From: Neobacillus niacini
Lineage (GTDB): Bacteria; Bacillota; Bacilli; Bacillales; Cytobacillaceae
Direction of reading: 5' to 3'
DNA: 37,842 nucleotides
NCBI RefSeq assembly: GCF_023715785.1
Contig: NZ_JAMBOX010000028.1
Location: 1 to 37,842, forward strand
Part shown: one piece after another, positions 7,707 through 14,747 of the stretch
How the letters are laid out: the number at the start of each line of letters is the position of its first letter
How positions within the stretch are numbered: the first letter of the stretch is position 1
The notes under the pieces: model-generated
Database searches by the model: none
The model's input: the letters and a program-made list of their open reading frames with translations, nothing else
What the model was told of the DNA's origin: nothing
Translations under genes and position numbers: made by a program

Positions 7707-8228
7707 ATGTCAGAATTGGTTATTTTGGGTTTGTTAAAAATAAAGCCGATGCATGGGTATGAAATCCAGACGATCATCCAGGAAAGCAAAATAGATGACT
7801 GGGCCAACTTGTTATCCGGCTCGATTTATTATTCCATCTCTAAATTAGAGAAAGAAGGATTGATTGAACCTTTCAAAGAAGAACGGACGGGGTCAAGGAT
7901 AAGGGTGATCTATAAAATCACCAAGGAAGGAGAAGAACGTCACTTTGAACTGTTAAAAGAAAACCTGGCTGGGAAACCTCATTCCTTGAAATCGGATTTT
8001 ATGCTGGCGCTGTCCATGATTCGCCATCTCGATAAAAATACGGCCATTTCGATTCTTAAGCAAAATCTCAAGGATGTTATTAAGCTTAGGGACGAGTGGG
8101 TGGCAAGAAAAGAGGCAGCCAGTGAGTCAAAAGGGTCCAACCCGCTGATGTTGCTAACGTTTGAAAGCAGCATAGAAATTTTGAATATCGATATAAAAAC
8201 ACTCGAAAGAGCAATTGAGTTGATGTAA
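7707..8228 (+). CDS. PadR-family transcriptional regulator
   Basis: A 173-residue PadR protein. The N-terminal winged helix shows the family pattern: LVILGLLKIKPMHGYEIQ, then SGSIYYSISKLEKEGLIEP and RVIYKITKEG in the wing. The C-terminal half (about 90-173) is helical, for dimerisation, as in the PadR-s2 type (AphA-like). GGAGG stands 9 nt before ATG. It probably represses itself and the downstream hydrolase through the two identical palindromes at 7669 and 8243. The inducer is unknown. Confidence 0.9.
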   Translation: MSELVILGLLKIKPMHGYEIQTIIQESKIDDWANLLSGSIYYSISKLEKEGLIEPFKEERTGSRIRVIYKITKEGEERHFELLKENLAGKPHSLKSDFMLALSMIRHLDKNTAISILKQNLKDVIKLRDEWVARKEAASESKGSNPLMLLTFESSIEILNIDIKTLERAIELM

Positions 8229-8242
8229 TTTTTTTTAAACAG

Positions 8243-8260
8243 ATATCCAAATTTGGATAT
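8243..8260. promoter_or_regulatory. PadR operator, copy 2
   Basis: Exactly the same 18-bp palindrome as at 7669-7686, here in the 65-nt gap between padR and the hydrolase, suggesting the hydrolase has its own controlled start or a roadblock site. Confidence 0.75.
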
Positions 8261-8293
8261 TCAAATTAAACTATAAAAGGAGAGCGAAATAAA

Positions 8294-9274
8294 ATGAATG
8301 TATTAGCCAAAACTAGAAAAATACCTGGAGAAAACAGTATTGTAACTATGGAAAAAGTAATGATTGGCGGGGTAAAGCAGTCCATTATGATTCGGGGAGA
8401 AAACCGGGAAAATCCCGTTCTGCTTATGGTTCATGGCGGACCTGGCCAAAGTGAAATTTATCTTTCCCATATGCTCAATGGTCCGCTTGAAAAGCATTTC
8501 ACCATTGTCAATTGGGACCAAAGGGGAGCGGCAAAGTCCTATTCCATGGACGTTAAGCCTGAGCACATGACTCTGGCCCAATTACTTGCTGATGGTGAAG
8601 AAGTGATTCAATATGTCAGGAACAAGTTAAATAAACCGCAAGAAAAGTTTTATCTTCACGGTCATTCGTTCGGAACGATATTAGGGGTGCTAATGGCAAA
8701 AAAATACCCAGAATATTTTCATGCCTATATCGGAACGGCCCAAGTGGTAGGTTTGTTAGACAATCTTATTACATCTTACGATTGGACGATGAAAAGAGCC
8801 AAGGAACTCGGAAATCAAAAAGCAATAACCGAGTTAGAACAAATCGGAAAGCCGCCATTTCACCATTTTAGCAAGGGACTATGGAAATATTCAGTCTGGT
8901 TGGCAAAATTCGGCGGGAAAATGTATAACAGCCAGGGGACGGAAATATTTAAAGGAATTTTTTCAGCACCGGAATACAGCTTGCTTGATAAATTAAGGTT
9001 CTTTCGAGGCTCGCTATTTAGCGTAAAGCATATGCATCAAGAATTACTTCAAACCAACTTAAAAGAAATCGTTGCATCCATTGACATACCCGTCTATTTC
9101 TTCTTAGGAAAACATGATTATTCTGCACCACATGAACTAGCACATGAATATTTCCAGGTGTTACAGGCGCCAGGCAAAGAATTAATCTGGTTTGAAAAAT
9201 CAGGTCATATGCCGCAATTTGAAGAAAGCTCCAAGTATGTCGAAGAATTATCGAATATAGCAAAAAGGCAATAG
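8294..9274 (+). CDS. Alpha/beta hydrolase (proline iminopeptidase-like, S33)
   Basis: A 326-residue alpha/beta hydrolase of the proline-iminopeptidase type. HGGPGQS (47-53) forms the oxyanion region, GHSFG (123-127) holds the nucleophile Ser125, Asp275 lies in LGKHDYSAP, and His305 lies in SGHMPQFE. WDQRGAAKS is also typical of S33 enzymes. It lacks a signal peptide and should be cytosolic. Substrate is unknown; S33 members include aminopeptidases, esterases and lactonases. GGAGAG precedes ATG. It is cotranscribed with or next to padR and shares its operator, so it is the likely regulated target, perhaps detoxifying a small ester or amide that PadR senses. Confidence 0.88.
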   Translation: MNVLAKTRKIPGENSIVTMEKVMIGGVKQSIMIRGENRENPVLLMVHGGPGQSEIYLSHMLNGPLEKHFTIVNWDQRGAAKSYSMDVKPEHMTLAQLLADGEEVIQYVRNKLNKPQEKFYLHGHSFGTILGVLMAKKYPEYFHAYIGTAQVVGLLDNLITSYDWTMKRAKELGNQKAITELEQIGKPPFHHFSKGLWKYSVWLAKFGGKMYNSQGTEIFKGIFSAPEYSLLDKLRFFRGSLFSVKHMHQELLQTNLKEIVASIDIPVYFFLGKHDYSAPHELAHEYFQVLQAPGKELIWFEKSGHMPQFEESSKYVEELSNIAKRQ

Positions 9275-9310
9275 AATGAAAGAAGCAGACGGACTCTGCT
9301 TCTTTCATTC
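9274..9310 (+). terminator. Rho-independent terminator of the padR-hydrolase unit
   Basis: A perfect 16-bp stem (GAATGAAAGAAGCAGA with its complement) with a CGGAC loop, starting within the hydrolase stop codon. Confidence 0.85.
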
Positions 9311-9313
9311 TGT

Positions 9314-9592
9314 TTATAAATAGCACAAAATAGTCTTTTCAATCCAATACATAAATACAGTATTCGGACTGAAATCTTCATATTTTTTCATTTTTAGATA
9401 CAGATCGATTCCATCTGAAACATCATGCCATAAATCCGTAAACACAAAATTATATTTACCCGTCACCAGGTGTTTTTCTGCATATTCATAAGCATCTGCT
9501 TTAATGATCTTAATCTTCCCGGCATTTTGGAATTGTGGTAATACGTATTCAGTAAATAAATGGATAATACCGCCAAAAATTTTGAAAGTTTT
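9314..9592 (-). pseudogene. 5'-truncated spermidine-synthase/methyltransferase-like remnant
   Basis: On the minus strand an open frame of 91 codons ends at TAA 9314 but has no start: a TAA stands just upstream near 9597. The translation includes EYVLPQFQ, KIKIIKADAYEYAEKH, YNFVFTDLWHDVSDG and FMYWIEKTIL. This is the C-terminal half of a class I SAM-dependent methyltransferase/spermidine-synthase-like protein, with the motif II-type acidic strand IIKADA and the FTDLWHD strand. The SAM-binding glycine loop and N-terminus are missing, so it is a gene remnant. The 9594-9640 sequence upstream shows no coding similarity. Confidence 0.7.
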
Positions 9593-9642
9593 ATTTTAAA
9601 ATATTATTAGTCAACTTGATTGACGGTTAGGTGAATGGATTT

Positions 9643-9675
9643 AAAAAGGAGCTGTCAATAGACAAGCTCCTTTTT
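9643..9675. terminator. Rho-independent terminator
   Basis: AGGAGCT pairs with AGCTCCT, with inner GTC/GAC, flanked by A5 and T6 runs. It can serve the minus-strand sgrR gene and reads in both directions. Confidence 0.8.
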
Positions 9676-9713
9676 TATAATTATGCTGTTCATTCATTAA
9701 TCCTCTATAACAA

Positions 9714-11486
9714 CTAACCACTCCGTTTGGTTAACTCGGGTTTAATCCAGATATTTTTAAAATCGACCTGCCCATGGGCATTTAGCTGGACACCTTTAAT
9801 GGATGGGTCGAAGGAGGAAGCCAGGTTTTTATGGACCAAAAAGACGGCCGCCGTTTCCGCAATAAGGCGGTCCTCGATTTCTGCAAAAAGCTGCGAACGT
9901 TCCTTTGCGTTTGATGTTGAGAGGAGGACAACGATTTTCCTGTCAATAAACTCCGCGGTGTCCTGCTCGAGATGCTGCCGTAAAAAGCTAAACCCTGATT
10001 GGTAGAGTTCGAGTTTCGATAACTCCTGTTCGCCCCATACAGCCTCAAACAAAATGCAGTCCGCTTGATCGATATTTTCCTGATTCAGGATTTCGCTCCA
10101 GCCGAGAATCGTTACTTCTATCTGGATACCGTACCTAGCCGCTTCACGTTTGATCCATTCGGCATCGGTTTGATGGCGGTCGTAGGTGAAAAGATGAAGA
10201 GTCTCCCCGAGATAACCTGATACCTGCAACAGAGTTTTGATTTCCCCATCTTCGAGGTTTATGGGCGTCGCAAGCAGCGATTGCCTCATTTCGAAGCTAT
10301 AGGACGGAGTCATCCTTGGCGGGCCAAGGTCTCCAATCAGCTTGTTCCTGTCAATTAGTTTATTGACAGCTTGTCTAAAATGAATGCTTTGATGTGGGCC
10401 CCACTTTTTCCGCAGGTTGAAGGTAAACAGGGTGCTCCCTTCGTAAATTCCTTCAATGTGTTTCTTTAATGGGCTGTCAAAATAATTGCCTTCGCCTGTA
10501 TTGACAAAAATGCTGCTCTTATCCTCCAGTAATTCCTTTTCATATTCTTTTGGTACATTTAATATCTCAAAACGGTCGACGAAGGGCCTGCCCTCAAAAT
10601 AATGGGGATTAGCCTCGAGGACGCAGTAATTTTTATCATAGGTATGAACCATGAAAGGGCCGGTTCCGATATAGCCCGCACTTCCGGAAGGAATAATCGA
10701 GAGAACCGGAAAGCTTAGGAAGGCCAAAAACAATGCATTTGGTTTATGCATAATGAACTGTACTGTATACGGGTCCAAACATTCGATGAAACGGATATTC
10801 TCAACAAGCCAGAATTGTTTAAAATCCGGCTGTAAAAGCAATGAAAACGTGTAATGGATGTCTTCTGACGTCAGCTCCTTACCGTTGTGAAACAGGACCC
10901 CTTTTTTAAGAAAAAACGTCCACTCTGTTTGATCCTCATTACATTCCCAATGATGGGCGAGCTTCCCCGCCGCAGTTTCAGAAGAATAATCATAGGCAAC
11001 AATCGTGTCATATACCTGTCTAATAAGATGGACATCGAAGTCGAAAAAAGCCTGCGAGGGAACCATCGAATTGAAGGTGCGAAACATCGGGAGGCGGATA
11101 ATATCCTTGACTTCCTGTTTTTCGTAACCAAAAAATGGAGTCAGCCATTGCAAAAGGCGATTTTTTAAAGCAGGAGTGCCGTAAGCGGCGGCAAGCTCGA
11201 ATCCCTCGGTAATCCGGCCCGCTTTAAATAGGGAAATCGCCTCGACAAACGTTGCTTCATCAACCGATTTTAAAAAGGTAAGATGCGATTTGTTTCCACG
11301 CCCGCGGCCGGGAGAAAAAGACACCAAGCCGGATTCCGTCAATTTGGTTAGAATTAGCTTTGCATTCCGCTGCGTACAAAACCATAGCTCCGCTAGTTCT
11401 TCCATTGTTGTGGTAATGGGGGCTTGAACAGGGTGATGCTGATAAAAATCACGAATGGCTTTGTAATCCTCGATTAATCGATTCAT
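9714..11486 (-). CDS. SgrR-family transcriptional regulator with solute-binding domain
   Basis: A 590-residue two-part protein. Residues about 1-110 form an SgrR-type winged-helix DNA-binding domain (TTTMEELAELWFCTQRNAKLIL, then LTESGLVSFSPGRGRG). The rest is an extracytoplasmic-type solute-binding fold (SBP_bac_5, as in OppA/DppA), here without a signal peptide and so intracellular. Recognisable binding-fold segments are VYDTIVAYD, LAHHWECNEDQTEWTFFLKKGVLFHNGKELTSEDIHYTF and PSGSAGYIGTGPF. E. coli SgrR senses sugar-phosphate stress through this domain. ATG 11486 is chosen because TAGGAG lies 8 nt before it; the frame up to 11546 lacks a ribosome binding site. It is divergent from the MFS gene, its probable target. 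Confidence 0.88.
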   Translation of the reverse strand: MNRLIEDYKAIRDFYQHHPVQAPITTTMEELAELWFCTQRNAKLILTKLTESGLVSFSPGRGRGNKSHLTFLKSVDEATFVEAISLFKAGRITEGFELAAAYGTPALKNRLLQWLTPFFGYEKQEVKDIIRLPMFRTFNSMVPSQAFFDFDVHLIRQVYDTIVAYDYSSETAAGKLAHHWECNEDQTEWTFFLKKGVLFHNGKELTSEDIHYTFSLLLQPDFKQFWLVENIRFIECLDPYTVQFIMHKPNALFLAFLSFPVLSIIPSGSAGYIGTGPFMVHTYDKNYCVLEANPHYFEGRPFVDRFEILNVPKEYEKELLEDKSSIFVNTGEGNYFDSPLKKHIEGIYEGSTLFTFNLRKKWGPHQSIHFRQAVNKLIDRNKLIGDLGPPRMTPSYSFEMRQSLLATPINLEDGEIKTLLQVSGYLGETLHLFTYDRHQTDAEWIKREAARYGIQIEVTILGWSEILNQENIDQADCILFEAVWGEQELSKLELYQSGFSFLRQHLEQDTAEFIDRKIVVLLSTSNAKERSQLFAEIEDRLIAETAAVFLVHKNLASSFDPSIKGVQLNAHGQVDFKNIWIKPELTKRSG

Positions 11487-11591
11487 GTTTCCCACTCCTA
11501 AAACCTGAAATAAATCCCCTGCATTTCTTCCATTTTTACGTTCCAAAAATGACCTTACAATAAATACAAAGCTTGAAAGGGGGATGGAATT

Positions 11592-12818
11592 TTGTCGGTA
11601 TCATCTGTTGAGGTGAATAAAAAACCTGTGAGTATTTGGAGGAACCAATCCTTCCTCATTCTGCTAAGTTCAACATTTTTGCTGAGTGTAGCTAACCGGA
11701 TTTATGAATTGCTGCTGCCATTGATTCTATTGGAACTGACGAATTCTTCGGTTGCCGTCACGACGATGCGGACCGCAGAGTTATTGCCCAATTTACTGTT
11801 TGGGATTTTCATTGGCGTGTTTGTTGATCGCCTGAATAAAAAGAGGCTTGCGTTATGGGCGATTGGCTTGCAAGCAGGGCTGCTTCTGTGTTTGGCCTGG
11901 ATGTTGAAGATAGAAACGGGATGGCTGGTGCCCTATTACGCGATTGGATTCTTACTAATGACTAGTAATTACGGCTATTTTAATGCCCAAATTGGGCTTG
12001 TAAAAATGAATATTCCTACACAATATTTGAATTCGGCGAATGCCAAGTTTTCGTTCATTGAAACCTTTGTGAGTGTCATGGGACCTGTCATTTCTGGATT
12101 GATGCTGCTGCTGCCATTTTTCTATAACGGGGTGTTGGTGACGGCTTTTGCGTATGTACTTTGCTTTATGATTCTATCCCGGTTATCGCACCAACCAGAA
12201 GCACAGCGTCAGGCAAAATCAGGTTTCCTGGCTGATTTTCGTGAGGGCTGGAATGCCTTCAAGGCAAACAAGGCGCTATGGATGATGACCATGTTTATCA
12301 TGGTATTAAATTCAACCATGACCGTTGTCCAAACCACGGTGGTTATTTTTGCTAAAATGGAGCTAGGCCTTGCCTCTTCGGAAGTGGCGTTGGTGATGGC
12401 CGCTGCCGGGATTGGCGGAATGGCAGGCAGTCTGTTGTCAAGCAAACTGCGGATGTCTTGGGGTCTTGGTGTCTTGTTCGGTGCTTCCGCAATCTTCCAT
12501 ATGGCAGCCTATTTGTTGATGTATTTTTCAAATGATTACCATATGTTGATTATAGCATTGTTTGTCAGCGGCTTGGCAACCTCGTTTTACTCCGTTTGTG
12601 CTTATACATTCAGGCTCGAACAAACGCCTCCCGAACTGATTGGCCGGATCAGCGGTATCACCGGAACGTTTTTCAGGGTAGGAATGCCAATTACGGTTTT
12701 TGCGTCAGGATGGGTGATGAATAGTTGGGGGACTGCTCCGATCTTTCTCCTTGCCGGCATGGTAAACCTGATTGTATTTCTCGTGTACCGCACTACATTT
12801 TTATGGAAGTTAAGGTAA
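11592..12818 (+). CDS. MFS transporter
   Basis: A 408-residue major-facilitator permease with about 12 hydrophobic segments. The conserved loop between TM2 and TM3 reads FGIFIGVFVDRLNKKRL (a GxxxDRxxRR-like motif A). Its layout is that of drug/sugar exporters. The start is TTG at 11592, preceded by AAAGGGGGA with about 8-nt spacing; the nearby ATG is out of frame. It is divergent from the SgrR regulator with a 105-nt shared promoter region. This mirrors E. coli sgrR next to setA (an MFS sugar exporter), so regulated efflux of a sugar or related compound is a reasonable inference. The GNAT gene follows 15 nt later and is probably cotranscribed. Confidence 0.88.
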   Translation: MSVSSVEVNKKPVSIWRNQSFLILLSSTFLLSVANRIYELLLPLILLELTNSSVAVTTMRTAELLPNLLFGIFIGVFVDRLNKKRLALWAIGLQAGLLLCLAWMLKIETGWLVPYYAIGFLLMTSNYGYFNAQIGLVKMNIPTQYLNSANAKFSFIETFVSVMGPVISGLMLLLPFFYNGVLVTAFAYVLCFMILSRLSHQPEAQRQAKSGFLADFREGWNAFKANKALWMMTMFIMVLNSTMTVVQTTVVIFAKMELGLASSEVALVMAAAGIGGMAGSLLSSKLRMSWGLGVLFGASAIFHMAAYLLMYFSNDYHMLIIALFVSGLATSFYSVCAYTFRLEQTPPELIGRISGITGTFFRVGMPITVFASGWVMNSWGTAPIFLLAGMVNLIVFLVYRTTFLWKLR

Positions 12819-12833
12819 TTTGGAGGGTTTATT

Positions 12834-13253
12834 ATGGAATATAAACAAGTTGAAAAACTTACAAGCAGTCAACTGAACGATTTAGTTCGGTTATTTCAGA
12901 TGGAATGGTGGACGAAAGGGCGCGATCCGAAAGAGGTGAAGGCCATGGTGGAACATTCCGATATCATTGTCGGTTTAATCGCTCTCGAGACGGAAGAGTT
13001 GATTGGATTTGCCAGAGTGCTTAGTGACTTTGTCTATAAAGCTTTCATTTTCGATGTGGTGGTCAGTGAGCGATACCGTGGACAATCGCTGGGCAGAAAC
13101 CTAATGGATGCAATCATTCATCATCCCAAGCTCCAAGGGGTCAAGCATTTCGAACTATATTGCCGCCCTGAAATGCTGCCGTTCTATCAAAAGTGGGGTT
13201 TCACAGAAGAGTTGGGGGCGTTGCATTTTATGCGGAGGGTGAACAGCAAGTAA
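12834..13253 (+). CDS. GNAT-family N-acetyltransferase
   Basis: A 139-residue acetyltransferase. The acetyl-CoA pyrophosphate loop is in VVVSERYRGQSLGRNLMDAI (about residues 74-93), preceded by the beta-bulge strand ETEELIGFARVLSDF. The C-terminal FYQKWGFTEE is also typical. It probably acetylates a small-molecule amine; substrate unknown. TTGGAGGG lies 7-8 nt before ATG. It follows the MFS gene closely, so the pair may modify and export the same compound, which is inference only. Confidence 0.88.
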   Translation: MEYKQVEKLTSSQLNDLVRLFQMEWWTKGRDPKEVKAMVEHSDIIVGLIALETEELIGFARVLSDFVYKAFIFDVVVSERYRGQSLGRNLMDAIIHHPKLQGVKHFELYCRPEMLPFYQKWGFTEELGALHFMRRVNSK

Positions 13254-13301
13254 TTTTTTAAAAAGCTGTTTTCATAGAGTAGTTGATTTGAGACAAACTC
13301 T

Positions 13302-13762
13302 CGGTCGATAAGAAGGGCGAAGAGCACTAAACGACCGAGGCGGTGGAAAAACCAGTCTCTCGGTCGATAAGAAGTGCTCAAAACGCCCGAAGCGGTGAAA
13401 AAACTGGTCGCCCGGTCGATAAGAAGGGCTCAAAACGCCCGAAGCGGTGAAAAAACTGGTCGCCCGGTCGATAAGAGGGGCTCAAAACGACCGAAGCGGT
13501 GGAATAACCAGTCGCCCGGTCGATAAGAAGGGCTCAAAACGCCCGAAGCGGTGAAAAAACTGGTCGCCCGGTCGATAAGAAGTGCTCAAAACGCCCGAAG
13601 CGGTGAAAAAACTGGTCGCCCGGTCGATAAGAAGGGCTCAATACGACCGAAGTGGTGGAATAACCAGTCGCCCGGTCGATAAGAAGTGTTCTAAACGACC
13701 GAAGCTATGGAAAATTCAGTTCCCTGGTCGATAAGACGAGCTAAAACGACCGAACTTATTGA
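13302..13762. repeat. Nine-copy 52-bp tandem repeat array
   Basis: Units begin with (C/T)GGTCGATAAG at 13302, 13361, 13413, 13465, 13517, 13569, 13621, 13673 and 13725. The first step is 59 bp and all others are exactly 52. Each unit carries CGGTCG facing CGACCG or CGCCCG about 17 nt later, and a CCGAAGCGG mini-hairpin. Two unit types alternate: type A has CGCCCG and ends in ACTGGTCGCC; type B has CGACCG and ends in ACCAGTCGCC. The order is B-A-A-B-A-A-B, then two decayed units. It fills the GNAT to hydrolase gap and has no coding sense. Confidence 0.93.
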
Positions 13763-13824
13763 ACAGCCTTCTTTCCGTTTGTTATGAAATAGAGAACAAT
13801 CAAAATATCCCCGTGAGGTGTAAC

Positions 13825-14685
13825 ATGAAAAATTTGACCTTTCCGAATTCGGTCAAGAAGGAATTTTATTACAAGCAATATGACGAATCGTTAAAACAAT
13901 GGAATATGGAGATAGACACGTTTTTTATTGAAACGACTTTTGGGAAGACGCATGTGATTGCCTGTGGCCCGAAGGATGCCCAGCCTGTTGTGCTGCTTCA
14001 TGGCATGACCGTCAGTTCTGCGATGTGGTTTGCGAATGCTCCGGTTTGGTCGCAATACTACCGAGTTTATGCCATTGATATCATGGGGGATTTTGGAAAG
14101 AGTGAATGTCAGCGTCCAATCACAACTTCTTCGGAGTTGAATTCCTGGCTGAATGAAGTGCTGGATGCCTTAAAAATTGACGATATGTATTTAATCGGCC
14201 ATTCCATGGGAGGATGGATCGCGTTACAATACACGTTACAGTCAGAGAGAGTCAGGAAACTAGTTTTATTGGCGCCCGTGATGAGCTTTAGCAGTCTGAA
14301 TTGGAAATTCCCGTTTAAATTATTGCCGGCAACTCTATTGAGAAATTCCTATTCTATTAGGAAATTGTATAACTGGATGTTTGCGAAACAAAATACGCCT
14401 AACCAACTACTATATGCTCAATTTTTGGCAGGCTATAAATTTGGGAGAATTCAATTAAAAGTGGCCCCAAGCGTCTTTAATGAAACAGAGCTGAGTAAAT
14501 TGCTGCCAGAAACATTAGTCCTCATCGGAAAAGAAGAAGTCGTGTATTCATCTGTTCAGCAGGCAGTCAACCGAGCTGAACAATCGCCAAAAACGACAGT
14601 ACAGCTTATTCCCGACAGTTCACATTGTTTGCCAGCCGAACAAGCAGAGACCGTAAATAAATTGGTCCTTCAATTTTTGGAGTGA
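13825..14685 (+). CDS. Alpha/beta hydrolase
   Basis: A 286-residue alpha/beta hydrolase. VVLLHGMTVSS (55-65) gives the oxyanion strand, IGHSMGGW holds the nucleophile Ser127, and His267 in DSSHCLPAEQ is the probable catalytic base. The acid is probably near the LIGKEEVVYS strand, where the usual Asp is replaced by Glu. It has no signal peptide. ATG 13825 is preferred because GTGAGGTG lies just before it and because the frame from 13759 begins inside the tail of the repeat array. Substrate unknown. It differs clearly from the S33 hydrolase at 8294, lacking HGGPG. Confidence 0.85.
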   Translation: MKNLTFPNSVKKEFYYKQYDESLKQWNMEIDTFFIETTFGKTHVIACGPKDAQPVVLLHGMTVSSAMWFANAPVWSQYYRVYAIDIMGDFGKSECQRPITTSSELNSWLNEVLDALKIDDMYLIGHSMGGWIALQYTLQSERVRKLVLLAPVMSFSSLNWKFPFKLLPATLLRNSYSIRKLYNWMFAKQNTPNQLLYAQFLAGYKFGRIQLKVAPSVFNETELSKLLPETLVLIGKEEVVYSSVQQAVNRAEQSPKTTVQLIPDSSHCLPAEQAETVNKLVLQFLE

Positions 14686-14693
14686 ACCACAGA

Positions 14694-14745
14694 GACGGTT
14701 CTTACCCTATTTTTACTAAAGGCTATAAGAACCGTCCTTGTTTGT
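14694..14745 (+). terminator. Hairpin terminator after the alpha/beta hydrolase
   Basis: GACGGTTCTTA pairs perfectly with TAAGAACCGTC (11 bp) around a 21-nt loop, followed by CTTGTTTGTTTTT. The GGACGGTTCT-type arm resembles the hairpin at 22809 and may be a dispersed element used as a terminator. Confidence 0.65.
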
Positions 14746-14747
14746 TT

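Noticed and set aside
13187..13381. Minus-strand frame entering the tandem array
   Set aside because: It lies antisense to the GNAT gene and the first repeats; composition and lack of a ribosome binding site argue against coding.
13302..13762. CRISPR array
   Set aside because: The whole 52-bp unit is repeated, with no variable spacers, and no cas genes are nearby.
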